Assembly (NCBI RefSeq): GCF_030409305.1
Contig: NZ_JAUFPQ010000025.1
Coordinates: 1 to 40,002 of the forward strand
Length of the DNA: 40,002 nucleotides
Source of the DNA: Halomonas maura
GTDB taxonomy: Bacteria; Pseudomonadota; Gammaproteobacteria; Pseudomonadales; Halomonadaceae
Direction of reading: 5' to 3'
Under the pieces are notes generated by a model. That model saw nothing but the letters and a program-made list of their open reading frames with translations. It made no database searches and was not told the DNA's origin. Position 1 is the first letter of the stretch, and each line of letters opens with the position of its first letter. Position numbers and translations under genes: made by a program. Positions 31,748 to 39,973 of the stretch are shown piece by piece.

Positions 31748-31749
31748 TC
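31692..31749. repeat. Direct repeat, right copy (block border)
   Basis: TTCCCTGGTCAC (31692-31703) and ACCCTAGCACA followed, after one extra A, by CCTTC (31733-31749) match the copy at 26382-26428 in order and orientation. It sits at the boundary between the AT-rich island and GC-rich chromosome, with the end of the PRPP-synthetase-like gene immediately after it. Confidence 0.5.
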
Positions 31750-32653
31750 AGGATAGTTCGGTTATTACTTGGTCTAGTGCCTTGGCCAGCACCGGGGCCA
31801 TGGGAATGGCGTTGCTGGTGTGGGCGATGCAGTCGGTGCTCCACACCTCCCCTACCCCGGCGGCCTCGATCACGTCCATGGCATTGCCGGCGAAGAGTGC
31901 ATGGGTCAGCGCCACGTCCACCGAGGCGGCGCCGCCGGCGAGCAGCGCCTCGGCGGCGCGGGCCACGGTATGGCCGGAGCTTGCCACGTCGTCCATCAGC
32001 ACCACCTGGCGGCCGGCCACCTCCAGCTCGGGCAGGGTGATTTCCACGTCGCGGTCGCCGTTGCGGGTCTTGTGGCACACGCCGAAGGCGAAGCCGGTCG
32101 CCGCGGCGGCGCTCTGCACCCACTGGCGCGATTCGGCGTCGGGGCCGACCAGTAGCGGGTCGTCGCGCTTCTCGGCGATCAGCTCGGCAAGGCGTGGGGC
32201 AGCGGAGAGCGCGATGGCGTGCTTGAGGGGGATGGCCTGGTCGAGGCGCTCGATGCGGTGCAGGTGCGGGTCGACGGTGATCACGGCGTCGAACAGCTCG
32301 GCGAGGAAGTGGCCGATCAGCGGCTGGCTGACCACCTCGCCGGGATGGAAGGCGATGTCCTGGCGCATGTAGGCGAGATAGGGCGCCACCAGCACCAGGT
32401 GGCGCACGCCCTGCTCCCTCGCATGGCGGGCGATCAGCAGCAGCTCGACGAGCTTGTCGTTGGGCCGGTCGAGGCTGCGGTAGACCACCAGGGTCTCGGG
32501 GAAGGCATGGGCCTCGTGGAAGGGCAGCGTCAGGCGCAGCTCGTCGTCGGGGAAGTGATGGCGCGCCACCATCATGGCCTGGAGGCCGGCGGCCTCGGCC
32601 AGGCGAGTGGCGGCGGCCGTCTCGTCATCGCAATGCAGCAGCACGGGAGTCAT
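31748..32653 (-). CDS. Ribose-phosphate pyrophosphokinase-like protein
   Basis: A 301-residue PRPP-synthetase-family protein; true enzymes make PRPP from ribose 5-phosphate and ATP. Segments DDELRLTLP, DKLVELLLIARHAREQG, LVAPYLAYMRQDIAFHPGE and DPHLHRIERL (metal and ATP sites) are recognisable. The PRPP-binding loop is VVLMDDVASSGHTV (residues 217-230). It is a divergent member of the kind found beside AMP/thymidine phosphorylase in proteobacteria, not the housekeeping Prs. ATG 32653 overlaps the upstream phosphorylase stop as TGATG, so the two are translationally coupled. Together they could link nucleoside monophosphate breakdown to PRPP; the actual reaction (perhaps ribose 1,5-bisphosphate or ribose 1-phosphate handling) is inference. 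Confidence 0.8.
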   Translation of the reverse strand: MTPVLLHCDDETAAATRLAEAAGLQAMMVARHHFPDDELRLTLPFHEAHAFPETLVVYRSLDRPNDKLVELLLIARHAREQGVRHLVLVAPYLAYMRQDIAFHPGEVVSQPLIGHFLAELFDAVITVDPHLHRIERLDQAIPLKHAIALSAAPRLAELIAEKRDDPLLVGPDAESRQWVQSAAAATGFAFGVCHKTRNGDRDVEITLPELEVAGRQVVLMDDVASSGHTVARAAEALLAGGAASVDVALTHALFAGNAMDVIEAAGVGEVWSTDCIAHTSNAIPMAPVLAKALDQVITELS

Positions 32654-34236
32654 CAGCATTCCACGTTGAGTCGGGTGATCTGGTCGGGCTGGCCGATGGC
32701 GAAGCCGCTGTCGCGCTCGGTGGCCTGCCGGGAGAAGGTCAGCTCGTTGGGGTAGGCGGCGTAGACCCGGTACAGCGGCTGGCCGGCTTCCACCGTATCG
32801 CCGATCCGCGCCAACACGTCGACGCCGGCGCCGATGGCCCGGGGGGCCCCGGCGAGCCGGGCAATGCGCGCCAGCTGCAGGTTGTCGATGGCGGTCACCA
32901 CGCCGCTGGCGCGAGCGGTCACTTCCACGCGATGCGGCGCCAGCGGCGGATGCTCGGGGTCGAAGGGCCTGGCGCCCTGGGCCGCGATGATGGCCTGCAT
33001 CTTCTCCAGGGCGCGGCCGGCATCGAGGATGTCCCGGGCCAGGCCGAAGCCGTCGCCGCCGCGCACGTCCGGGTCGAACTCCAGCATCCGCCCGGCCAGG
33101 CGCAGGGCCTTCAGGCGCAGGTCCATGGGCGCGTCCGGGTGGTTGGTGAGCACTCGCATCACATCCCGGGCCTCCAGCACCGGGCCGATGCCCCGCCCCA
33201 CCGGCTGGCTGCCGTCGGTGATCACCACCTCCAGGGTCAGCCCCATGCGGCCGGCCACGAACTCGAACAGCTTGCGCAGCCGGCGGGCCTCGGGCATGGA
33301 GCGCACCTTGGCATGCGGACCGATGGGGATGTCGAGCAGCAGGTGGCTGGAGCCGGCGGCGATCTTCTTGGAGAGGATCGAGGCCACCATCTGCCCCGGC
33401 GAGTCCACCGAAAGCGGTCGCTCCACCGAGATCAGCACGTCGTCGGCGGGCGAGAGCTGGCTGGTGCCGCCCCAGGCCAGGCAGCCCCGGTGAGTGCGCA
33501 CCAGCTTGCCCAGTTCCTCGAAGGGCAGGTCGACCCTGGCCAGCACCTCCATGGTATCGGCGGTCCCCGAGGGCGAGGTGATGGCCCGTGAGGAGGTCTT
33601 GGGGCACAGCAGGCCGTGGGCGGCGACGATCGGCACCACCAGCATCGAGGTGCGGTTGCCGGGGATGCCGCCGATGCAGTGCTTGTCGACCACCGGGTGC
33701 TCGTGCCAGTCGAGCCGGCGACCCACCCGGCTCATGGCGTCGCTGAGGAAGAACACCTCCTCGCGGTCGAGCTCGTTGCGATCGCAGGCCACCACGAAGG
33801 CGGTCAGCTCGATCTTCGAATAGCGCCGCTCGGCGATGTCCTGGATGATCCGGCGGAAGTCGTCCCGGGTCAGGCGCTCGCCGGCGATCTTGCGATGCAG
33901 GGCGGGAATCGAGGGCGGCGGCTCGGCCTGCAGGATGCTGACCGGATGGCCCTCGACCACCCCCAGGGTGGCGAAGGCATCCTCGGAGAGTCCCAGCTCC
34001 CCGCAGGCGACGATCGCGGCATCGTCCACCACGTTGAGAGTGGCCAGGATGCGCTGGCCGTTGGCGCGCACCTCCACCTTGGCCAGCGCCTGGAAGCCCT
34101 CGGCCCGGTAGCGGTCGCACTCGCGGTGCATGTAGGCCACGTTCTCCCGGTAGGTATCGATGCCGACGCGTTTCAGCTTGAGCGGCGACAGGCGATCCTC
34201 GGTGGATGCGACCCCGGCGACGGGGGATCGAGTCAT
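32653..34236 (-). CDS. AMP phosphorylase / thymidine phosphorylase family protein
   Basis: A 527-residue nucleoside or nucleotide phosphorylase of the archaeal-type branch. An N-terminal extension of about 90 residues, absent from ordinary bacterial DeoA, is followed by the phosphorylase core. Core motifs are [13 protein letters not shown] (185-197), the family signature [16 protein letters not shown] (215-230) and [13 protein letters not shown]-terminal barrel-sandwich domain ends the chain. Archaeal members turn AMP and phosphate into adenine and ribose 1,5-bisphosphate. ATG 34236 has a modest AGG upstream. The downstream PRPP-synthetase-like gene overlaps its stop. The cluster lacks the R15P isomerase and RuBisCO of the archaeal pathway, so the fate of the sugar must differ. 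Confidence 0.85.
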   Translation of the reverse strand: MTRSPVAGVASTEDRLSPLKLKRVGIDTYRENVAYMHRECDRYRAEGFQALAKVEVRANGQRILATLNVVDDAAIVACGELGLSEDAFATLGVVEGHPVSILQAEPPPSIPALHRKIAGERLTRDDFRRIIQDIAERRYSKIELTAFVVACDRNELDREEVFFLSDAMSRVGRRLDWHEHPVVDKHCIGGIPGNRTSMLVVPIVAAHGLLCPKTSSRAITSPSGTADTMEVLARVDLPFEELGKLVRTHRGCLAWGGTSQLSPADDVLISVERPLSVDSPGQMVASILSKKIAAGSSHLLLDIPIGPHAKVRSMPEARRLRKLFEFVAGRMGLTLEVVITDGSQPVGRGIGPVLEARDVMRVLTNHPDAPMDLRLKALRLAGRMLEFDPDVRGGDGFGLARDILDAGRALEKMQAIIAAQGARPFDPEHPPLAPHRVEVTARASGVVTAIDNLQLARIARLAGAPRAIGAGVDVLARIGDTVEAGQPLYRVYAAYPNELTFSRQATERDSGFAIGQPDQITRLNVEC

Positions 34237-34364
34237 GGTGTCGTGCCTGCGAGGCGCCCCGGTGACACGGGCGTGTCACCCGGATGACGGATGGCTTCAT
34301 CCTAGCAGCGCCCCGGGAGAGCGTCATTTGACGGGGGACAAGCGCACAGGCGGCTGGAACGCGA

Positions 34365-34395
34365 GACGCCCGCCCCGCGCGGCGGGACGGGCGTC
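34365..34395 (-). terminator. Strong hairpin downstream of the M24 gene
   Basis: GACGCCCGCCCCGC (34365-34378) pairs with GCGGGACGGGCGTC (34382-34395) in 13 of 14 positions around a 3-base loop. It lies about 95 bases after the M24 gene stop and before the phosphorylase gene on the same strand. It is the most stable hairpin I found in the window, but no U tract follows it. Confidence 0.55.
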
Positions 34396-34490
34396 GTGGC
34401 AACCGCTCGTTCGAGTGCTCGGGGCGCCGGGAAGTGGCACTGCTGGTCGCCGGCAAGCCCATCCTGCCAGGAGCGGGGTCTGGAACGCCC

Positions 34491-35774
34491 TCAGACTTCC
34501 CGGTCGAGAAGGGCCTCGTCGAAGGGATAGCCCGAGAGCTTCTCGATCCCCGTCTCGGTGACCAGCACCTCTTCCTCCAGCTTGACGCCGTCGGCGGCGC
34601 CGACCTCGCCGATGTAGCTCTCCACGGAGACGACCATGCCGGGCTCCAGGATGCCGTCCCTGGAGAAGCGATCGAAGTCCATGGGGTGGGCGACCAGCGG
34701 CGTCTCGCCGTGCATGCCCACGCCGTGGATGATCGACGGGTAGCGGCGGTCGAGGAAGCGCTCGGGAATCTTCCAGGCCTGTTCGGCGATCTCGCGGTAG
34801 CTCATGCCCGGCGCGAGGATGCCCATGTTGTGGTGCACCTGGTCGTAGGCCATGCGGTACAGGCGCTTCTGGTAGGCGCTCGGCTTGCCGGGGCCGACGT
34901 GGAAGGTACGCGAGAAGTCGGAGTAGTAGCCGTGGCAGCCGATGGTGTCGGTGTCCAGCGCTACCAGCTCGCCGGGGCGAATCACCCGGTCGCTGGCCTC
35001 GTTGAACCAGGGGTTGGTGCGCGGCCCCGAGGACAGCAGCCGGGTCTCGATGAACTCGCCGCCCTGCCTGATGATGTTGCCGTACAGGGTGGCGAACAGC
35101 TCGTTCTCGGTGACCCCCGGCCTGATGGCGGCCTCCACCTCGGCTACCGCAGCCTCGGCGCCGGCCATGGACTGGGCCAGGCAGGCGATCTCTTCCGGGG
35201 TCTTGATGCGCCGGCAGTGCAGGGTGTCCTGCATGCAGTCGAAGACCTCCAGGCCCAGGGCCTCCAGCGAGCGCGCCAGGTTCAGGGCGCAGCGGTCGAG
35301 GCCGATCTTGCGGTTACCACCGCCATGCTCTTCCATCAGCTCGGCGATCTCGATGCCGAAGGGGTCGGAGGACAGGTTGTCGCGCTGGTTGACCGCGGAC
35401 CACACCACCTTGGAGGTGCGCGACTCGTCGATGGTCTCCAGCCAGGTGGACACGTGAGCGCTGCCCGGGTACTCGAAGAGGATCACCGGGCCCTCGAGCG
35501 GCACGTAGAGGTAGCGAGTGGAGTTGCGCAGGAAGTAGCCGAACATGTTGCGCGAGCCGGTGGCATAGCGCTGGTTGTAGGGGTCGAAGAGCACCACGGC
35601 GGCGTAGCCTTGCGCGGCCATCATCGCCCGCAGGCGCTGCAGCCGGCCGGCGCGCAGCTGCTTGGGATCGAAGGCGGTGGGGATGCAGTCGCCGCAGGCC
35701 ATGGGGGCCGAGGGCACCACCGGGATCCGCTCCGGTTCGTTGTCGGTCAGCCTCTCGAAATCCACGATGCTCAT
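34491..35774 (-). CDS. M24-family metallopeptidase related to DddP (Xaa-Pro-like)
   Basis: A 427-residue creatinase/prolidase-fold protein. The N-terminal domain has LFDPYNQRYATGSRNM. The catalytic domain shows GGEFIETRLLSSGPRTNPW, metal ligands D274 and D276 (ALDTDTIG), D286 (YYSDFSRT), H350 (IHGVGMH), E385 (SVESYIG) and E400 or E401 (KLEEEV). The whole course resembles the DMSP lyase DddP as I recall it. However, the Asp that follows the metal His by six positions in DddP (D377 there, thought to be catalytic) appears as Gly356 here, so DMSP cleavage is doubtful. Transcribed after the oxygenase gene on the same strand with a 75-base gap; likely one operon. ATG 35774 has a weak ribosome binding site. 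Confidence 0.8.
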   Translation of the reverse strand: MSIVDFERLTDNEPERIPVVPSAPMACGDCIPTAFDPKQLRAGRLQRLRAMMAAQGYAAVVLFDPYNQRYATGSRNMFGYFLRNSTRYLYVPLEGPVILFEYPGSAHVSTWLETIDESRTSKVVWSAVNQRDNLSSDPFGIEIAELMEEHGGGNRKIGLDRCALNLARSLEALGLEVFDCMQDTLHCRRIKTPEEIACLAQSMAGAEAAVAEVEAAIRPGVTENELFATLYGNIIRQGGEFIETRLLSSGPRTNPWFNEASDRVIRPGELVALDTDTIGCHGYYSDFSRTFHVGPGKPSAYQKRLYRMAYDQVHHNMGILAPGMSYREIAEQAWKIPERFLDRRYPSIIHGVGMHGETPLVAHPMDFDRFSRDGILEPGMVVSVESYIGEVGAADGVKLEEEVLVTETGIEKLSGYPFDEALLDREV

Positions 35775-35849
35775 ATCAGGGTCCAGTCTATCCGGTATCG
35801 GTAGGGGGTATCCCGCGAAGGCAGAAGCGAGACACGCGGCGACGGCCGA

Positions 35850-36731
35850 TCAATCGGCCAGGGCGTCGCGGCGCTGCATGCCTTCCTCGCGCAGCCGCTC
35901 GTGCACCGGCGCCATGCGCCCGAAGATGCGCCGAGCCCGCTCGGGGCGGCCGATGAAGCCCGGCTCCTGGGCGTAGGCGAAGATCACGGTGTGGCGCTCG
36001 CGGTCGCCCTCCACCGGGGTGACCCGGTGCAGCGAATAGCGACCGAAGAAGATCTGCAGATCACCGGGCTGGAGATCGAGGGACTTGAGCCGCGCGCGGT
36101 CGCCGTCGAGGACCCGCTCGACCTCATCGACGTTCTCGCCCTCGGGGCCGCGGATGCCCGGGGCATACTCGAAGCGACCGCCGCCGTGGGACTGGCGCGT
36201 CATCATGGTGACGATGAACTCGTTGGTGTCGTAGTGCCAGGGATGCTGGCAACCCTCGCGCAGCACGTTGATCACCAGGTCGGCCAACGGGTCGGCATAG
36301 GGGTGGATCTCCTCCATGCCCACCACGGTGGCGATGAAGCGCTGGAAGTCGGCGTTCCGGTAGACCCGGCGGATGATGGTGTCGTCGCCGATGCAGTCGC
36401 CGGCGACGAAGCCGTTGGTGCGATCGTCGAAGCGGTTCACCGGATGGCTGACGGGCTTCGCGGGATCGGCGGCGCTGTTGTAGGGGTTGGTCTCGGTCTG
36501 GTTGTAGTGGGCCTCCGGGGAGAGCCGCTCGGTCTCGCGTTCCAGGCGCGCCAGGGTCCTCTCGGGGACGAAGTGCTCGAGCACCACGCAACCGTCCACG
36601 GCCAGCTGGCGGCGGCAGCGCTCGACCAGCGCGCGTCCCGCCGCGCCGTCGAGATCTTCGAGGGGATAGCGGGCCAGGTCGACCAGGCCCTCGAGGCAGG
36701 TCGCGTCATTCGGGTCGGCTGCCGACTGCAT
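35850..36731 (-). CDS. 2-oxoglutarate/Fe(II)-dependent oxygenase-like protein
   Basis: A 293-residue double-stranded beta-helix oxygenase. The iron triad is visible as HYD (H166, D168 in HPWHYDTNEF) and the distal H235 in YSLHRVTPV; an Arg in the following ERHTVIFAY could bind 2-oxoglutarate. The N-terminal half has LEHFVPERTLARLERETERL and HYNQTETNPYN. It lacks the ectoine-hydroxylase signature, so EctD is excluded. ATG 36731 follows AGGAG by 9 bases. Divergent from a LysR regulator with a LysR-box-like site between, and followed by the M24 gene; the three genes probably form one small catabolic unit for an amine or amino-acid-like compound (inference). Confidence 0.8.
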   Translation of the reverse strand: MQSAADPNDATCLEGLVDLARYPLEDLDGAAGRALVERCRRQLAVDGCVVLEHFVPERTLARLERETERLSPEAHYNQTETNPYNSAADPAKPVSHPVNRFDDRTNGFVAGDCIGDDTIIRRVYRNADFQRFIATVVGMEEIHPYADPLADLVINVLREGCQHPWHYDTNEFIVTMMTRQSHGGGRFEYAPGIRGPEGENVDEVERVLDGDRARLKSLDLQPGDLQIFFGRYSLHRVTPVEGDRERHTVIFAYAQEPGFIGRPERARRIFGRMAPVHERLREEGMQRRDALAD

Positions 36732-36805
36732 GCATTACTGCTCCTGTCGTGCTCAAGGGGTCGCTAGACAGGATAGTGAGCCGAGCATCATAATAAAAAT
36801 GAATG

Positions 36806-36822
36806 ATTGACATGCCATCAAT
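36806..36822. promoter_or_regulatory. Candidate LysR-type operator
   Basis: ATTGA-N7-TCAAT (36806-36822) is a perfect 5-bp inverted repeat of the T-N11-A type typical for LysR regulators. It lies in the 109-base AT-rich gap between the divergent oxygenase and LysR genes, 19 bases before the LysR start, where it could control both. The position suits autorepression. Confidence 0.55.
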
Positions 36823-36840
36823 TTCAAAAGCTCATCAATA

Positions 36841-37728
36841 ATGGATACCGTGCTACTCCGTACCTTCGTCACCGTGGCCGAGTGCCAGGGCTTCAGTGCC
36901 GCCGGCAAGGTGCTGCATCGCACCCAGTCGGCGGTGAGCCTGCAGATCAAGCGGCTCGAGGACCAGATGGGCCAGTCGCTGTTCGAGCGCAACAGCCGCA
37001 GCGTGCTGCTCACACCCCACGGGGAGCGCTTGCTGCCCTACGCCCGGCACATGCTCAAGCTGGAGGACGAGGCTCGGGAGGCCCTCGGCGAGGGGAGCCG
37101 CGGCGAGCTGATTCGCTTCGCCACCTCCGAGGAACAGGCCAGCGCCTACCTCCCCGACTTGCTGCCCCGCCATGCCCGGCGTTTCCCCGATACCCGCCTG
37201 GAGCTGCACTGCGACATGAGCGCCGCCCTGGTGCGCCAGTTTCAGGAGGGGCTGCTGGACGTGGTGCTGTCGATCCGCCACCTGCCCACCCGCTCCGGCC
37301 AGTTGCTGGGCTGGGAGCCGATGGTCTGGGTAGTGGCCGAAGACTGCCGGCCGGGCCAGTGGGAGACCCTGCCCCTGGCCCTCAACCCGGAGGGCTGCAT
37401 CTTCCGGGCCCATGCGCTCTCGGCCCTGGGGCGCGAGGAACGCCGCTGGGACACACGCTACGCCAGCCAGTCACCGACCGGCCTCAACCTGCCGGTGCAG
37501 GCGGGCCTGGCCGTGACGGTGAAGACGCCGCGCAGCGTCCCGGCGGGCTGTCGGATCGTCGGCGAGAACGAGGGGCTGCCGCCCCTGGGGCAGGTGGAGA
37601 TCGAGCTGCATCGGCGCCCGGGCCCCACCAGCGAGGCGCTGGACGCCTTCTGCGAGGAGCTCGAACGCATCGTCACCCACAACGAGGACGTGGCCGCCCC
37701 GGAATTCGGCGAGATGGCCGCGACCTGA
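36841..37728 (+). CDS. LysR-family transcriptional regulator
   Basis: A 295-residue LTTR. The N-terminal DNA-binding domain reads LLRTFVTVAECQGFSAAGKVLHRTQSAVSLQIKRLEDQMGQSLFERNSRSVLLTPHGERLL (residues 5-65 in pieces), with the recognition helix around TQSAVSLQIKRLE. The effector domain (about 90-280) begins GELIRFATSEEQASAYLP. The start ATG 36841 agrees with homology, though no strong ribosome binding site is present. It is divergent from the oxygenase-M24 operon, which it probably regulates through the inverted repeat at 36806-36822. The C-terminus is followed by a hairpin before the convergent YbhB-like gene. Confidence 0.9.
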   Translation: MDTVLLRTFVTVAECQGFSAAGKVLHRTQSAVSLQIKRLEDQMGQSLFERNSRSVLLTPHGERLLPYARHMLKLEDEAREALGEGSRGELIRFATSEEQASAYLPDLLPRHARRFPDTRLELHCDMSAALVRQFQEGLLDVVLSIRHLPTRSGQLLGWEPMVWVVAEDCRPGQWETLPLALNPEGCIFRAHALSALGREERRWDTRYASQSPTGLNLPVQAGLAVTVKTPRSVPAGCRIVGENEGLPPLGQVEIELHRRPGPTSEALDAFCEELERIVTHNEDVAAPEFGEMAAT

Positions 37729-37732
37729 CCCT

Positions 37733-37756
37733 GCGCCTGCGTCGCGGGGCAGGCGC
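37733..37756. terminator. Shared bidirectional terminator-like hairpin
   Basis: GCGCCTGC (37733-37740) and GCAGGCGC (37749-37756) form a perfect 8-bp stem with an 8-base loop that fills the space between the stop codons of two convergent genes (LysR and YbhB-like). It could end transcripts from both sides. Confidence 0.5.
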
Positions 37757-38233
37757 TCAGTCGCGGCGGTAGGTGCCGATCAGACGATTCATGGCGATCA
37801 GGTGGGGCTCGACCTGCTTGAGCAGCTCGCTCATCGAGATCCCCTCGGGCAGCGCCGTGGCCTTGTCCAGCGCCAGCACCCAGAAGTAGTAGTGGTGCAG
37901 GCCGTGGCCCTCGGGCGGCATGGGCCCCCCATAGCCGTTGCGGTTGAAGTCGTTGCGACCGCGGGTCCCCGCCGAGGTGGCCTCCTTCAGCGAGGCATCG
38001 GCGGTCGGCAGGTTGTAGAGCAGCCAGTGCACGAAGCCATAGCTGCCATGCTGCACGAGGGGCGCATCCGGGTCATGGCAGATCACCGCGAAGCTGCGGG
38101 TCTCCTCCGGCGGGTTCGACCAGCTCAGCGGCGGCGAGAGGTCGTCCCCTTCGCCGGTATACTTGATCGGGATCTCGCCCCTGTCCCGAAAGGCGGGGCT
38201 TGCGACCTGCATCTTCGAAAAGGCAAAGGCCAT
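37757..38233 (-). CDS. YbhB/YbcL family Raf-kinase-inhibitor-like protein (PEBP)
   Basis: A 158-residue phosphatidylethanolamine-binding-fold protein. Conserved blocks are SPAFRDRGEIPIKYTGEGDDLSPPL, the CHDPDAP motif, FVHWLLYNLP and HGLHHYYFWVLALD, the pocket that binds an anion in this fold. No signal peptide, so it is cytoplasmic like YbhB. The bacterial role is not known in general; E. coli YbhB and YbcL were crystallised without a defined function. ATG 38233 is preceded by AGGGAGGACC. Convergent with the LysR gene, divergent from the flavodoxin-like gene. Confidence 0.85.
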   Translation of the reverse strand: MAFAFSKMQVASPAFRDRGEIPIKYTGEGDDLSPPLSWSNPPEETRSFAVICHDPDAPLVQHGSYGFVHWLLYNLPTADASLKEATSAGTRGRNDFNRNGYGGPMPPEGHGLHHYYFWVLALDKATALPEGISMSELLKQVEPHLIAMNRLIGTYRRD

Positions 38234-38356
38234 GGATCGGGTCCTCCCTGAAGGAACGGGTTGGCGATTTCAGCGTCGGCAACCGGTCGTTGCCTGTCAA
38301 CGACGCCATGCCATGGCATGATGGCGGCGAGCCGCGCCTTCAACCGGAGGAAGAGG

Positions 38357-38818
38357 ATGAAGCGACTGCTGATCGTGGCCCATGCGCCCTCCCCCAATAC
38401 GTTACGGCTGCGCGAGGCCGCCGCGCGCGGCGCGCGCCATCCCGATATCGATGACGTCGAGGTGGTGGTCAAGGCGCCGCTTGAGGCCGGCCCCGAGGAC
38501 GTGCTGGCCTGCGATGCCATCCTGCTCGGCACCACCGAGAACCTGGGCTACATGAGCGGCGCCCTCAAGGACTTCTTCGACCGCAGCTACTATGCCGTGC
38601 TGGAGGAGAAGCAGGGCCTGCCCTGCGCGCTCTACATCCGCGCCGGGCACGATGGCACCGGCACCCGCCGGGCCGTGGAAAGCATCGTCACCGGCCTGCG
38701 CTGGACGTGGGTGCAGGAGCCGCTGACCCTGCGCGGCGAGTGGCAGGACGGCTTCGTCGACCGGGTCGAGGAGTTGGGGCTCTACTTCGCCGCGGGGCTC
38801 GACGGCGGCATCCTGTAA
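38357..38818 (+). CDS. Flavodoxin-like / NAD(P)H-dependent oxidoreductase family protein
   Basis: A 153-residue flavodoxin-fold protein. The N-terminal strand and loop read LLIVAHAPSPNTLRLREAA, where a flavin phosphate would bind. The middle segment CDAILLGTTENLGYMSGALKDFFDR matches the flavin isoalloxazine-contact region of NAD(P)H oxidoreductases, followed by LPCALYIRAGHDGTGT. Likely binds FMN; the electron partner is unknown. ATG 38357 sits right behind GGAGGAAGAGG, which fixes the start although the frame is open to 38261. It precedes the TAXI gene by 63 bases on the same strand. Confidence 0.8.
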   Translation: MKRLLIVAHAPSPNTLRLREAAARGARHPDIDDVEVVVKAPLEAGPEDVLACDAILLGTTENLGYMSGALKDFFDRSYYAVLEEKQGLPCALYIRAGHDGTGTRRAVESIVTGLRWTWVQEPLTLRGEWQDGFVDRVEELGLYFAAGLDGGIL

Positions 38819-38881
38819 GGGGCACGGCTATGCTGAGGCTATCGACGCCCGGCGGGCCGTCGACCACTCAGGAGGTGCGCC

Positions 38882-39973
38882 ATGCAACCCCACCGGACGG
38901 CGTCGCCGCGCGCCATGCCCCCTTCGCGCCCCAGGCTGCGTCTGATCCTGCTGCTGCTGGCCGCCCTGGCGGGTCCCCCCGCATTCGCCCAGGGTGACGT
39001 CTCGACCATGGTCATTGCCACCGCAAGCCCCGCCGGGGTCTACCATGCCACGGGGCGCACCCTGTGCCGGTTGCTCGAGGCTCCCTGCGAGGCGCGCACC
39101 AGCGATGGCTCCGCCGCCAACCTCGAGGCGGTGCGTGCCGGCGAGGTGACCGTCGCCCTGGCCCAGTCTGACCTCCAGCACTACGCCGTGACCGGCACCC
39201 GGGGCTTCGCGGACGCGGGACCGGACCCCGCGCTGCGGTCCGTGATGTCGCTGCATGGCGAGCCCTTCACCCTGGTGGTCCGGCGGCGCAGCGGCATCCG
39301 GGCCTTCGATGACCTCCAGGGGCATGCCGTGAATGTCGGCAATCCCGGCTCGGGGCAGCGCGGCACCATGATGACGCTGCTCGAAGCCTGGGGCTGGACC
39401 CTCGACGCCTTCCGACCCGCCTACGCGCTGCCCGCCGACCAGCAGTCGCTGGAACTCTGCCACGGCAAGATCGACGCCATGGTCTACACCGTGGGCCACC
39501 CCAACCCCTCCATCGAGCAGGCCGTGCGGCTGTGTGATGCACGCCTGGTCGACGTGACCGGCCCGGCGGTCGACCGCCTGGTGGCCGAGGCGCCCTTCCT
39601 GACCCGGGCCACCATCCCCGCCGGGCTCTACGGCGACGACCAGCCCGCGGTCGAGACCTTCGGGGTCCGCGCCACCCTGGTGGCCTCGGCGGACACCGAC
39701 CCGGAGGCCGTCTACGCCCTCGTCGCCGCGGTCTTCGACGACCTCGAGGCCTTCAAGTCCCGGCATCCCGCCTATTCCGACCTCACGCCGGAACGCATGA
39801 TCGGCGAGGGCCTCTCCGCTCCCCTCCACGAGGGCGCGAAGCGCTACTACCGGGAACGGGGCTGGCTCGCGGACGCCCCGATGGACGATCCGGCGAACGA
39901 GGCCGAGGAGCCCGACGCAGCGGATGAGCCGCCTGCCGAACCCGAGGAGCCGCCCACCGTGCCCGACAACTGA
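38882..39973 (+). CDS. TAXI-family TRAP transporter solute-binding protein
   Basis: Periplasmic substrate-binding protein for a TRAP transporter of the TAXI group. The 363-residue chain has a signal peptide (basic start RPRLR, hydrophobic LILLLLAALAGPPAFA, cleavage near residue 36). Then MVIATASPAGVYHATGRTLCRLL matches the start of TAXI proteins, followed by DGSAANLEAVRAGEVTVALAQSD and VNVGNPGSGQRGTMMTLLEA, which contact the ligand. The end is a Glu/Pro/Asp-rich tail (about 325-363), unusual for the family and maybe a salt adaptation. ATG 38882 follows AGGAGGTGCGCC. The matching DctM-like permease is not in the remaining sequence, so this may be an orphan receptor. Confidence 0.85.
   Translation: MQPHRTASPRAMPPSRPRLRLILLLLAALAGPPAFAQGDVSTMVIATASPAGVYHATGRTLCRLLEAPCEARTSDGSAANLEAVRAGEVTVALAQSDLQHYAVTGTRGFADAGPDPALRSVMSLHGEPFTLVVRRRSGIRAFDDLQGHAVNVGNPGSGQRGTMMTLLEAWGWTLDAFRPAYALPADQQSLELCHGKIDAMVYTVGHPNPSIEQAVRLCDARLVDVTGPAVDRLVAEAPFLTRATIPAGLYGDDQPAVETFGVRATLVASADTDPEAVYALVAAVFDDLEAFKSRHPAYSDLTPERMIGEGLSAPLHEGAKRYYRERGWLADAPMDDPANEAEEPDAADEPPAEPEEPPTVPDN

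Noticed and set aside
31540..32040. Plus-strand frame from 31540 considered as a transposase or integrase remnant
   Set aside because: No transposase or tyrosine-recombinase residues were found and most of it is antisense to the PRPP-synthetase-like gene.
31748..34462. A single 904-codon minus-strand open frame
   Set aside because: It joins the real PRPP-synthetase-like gene to an antifamily frame over the phosphorylase gene; the phosphorylase is read in a different frame with full homology.
34434..35804. 456-codon plus-strand frame
   Set aside because: Antisense shadow of the M24 metallopeptidase gene, without a ribosome binding site or motif.
34491..36731. Ectoine degradation or hydroxylation genes (DoeA/EctD)
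   Set aside because: Although M24 and Fe/2OG oxygenase families both occur in ectoine metabolism, the sequence motifs match DddP-like and non-EctD proteins instead.
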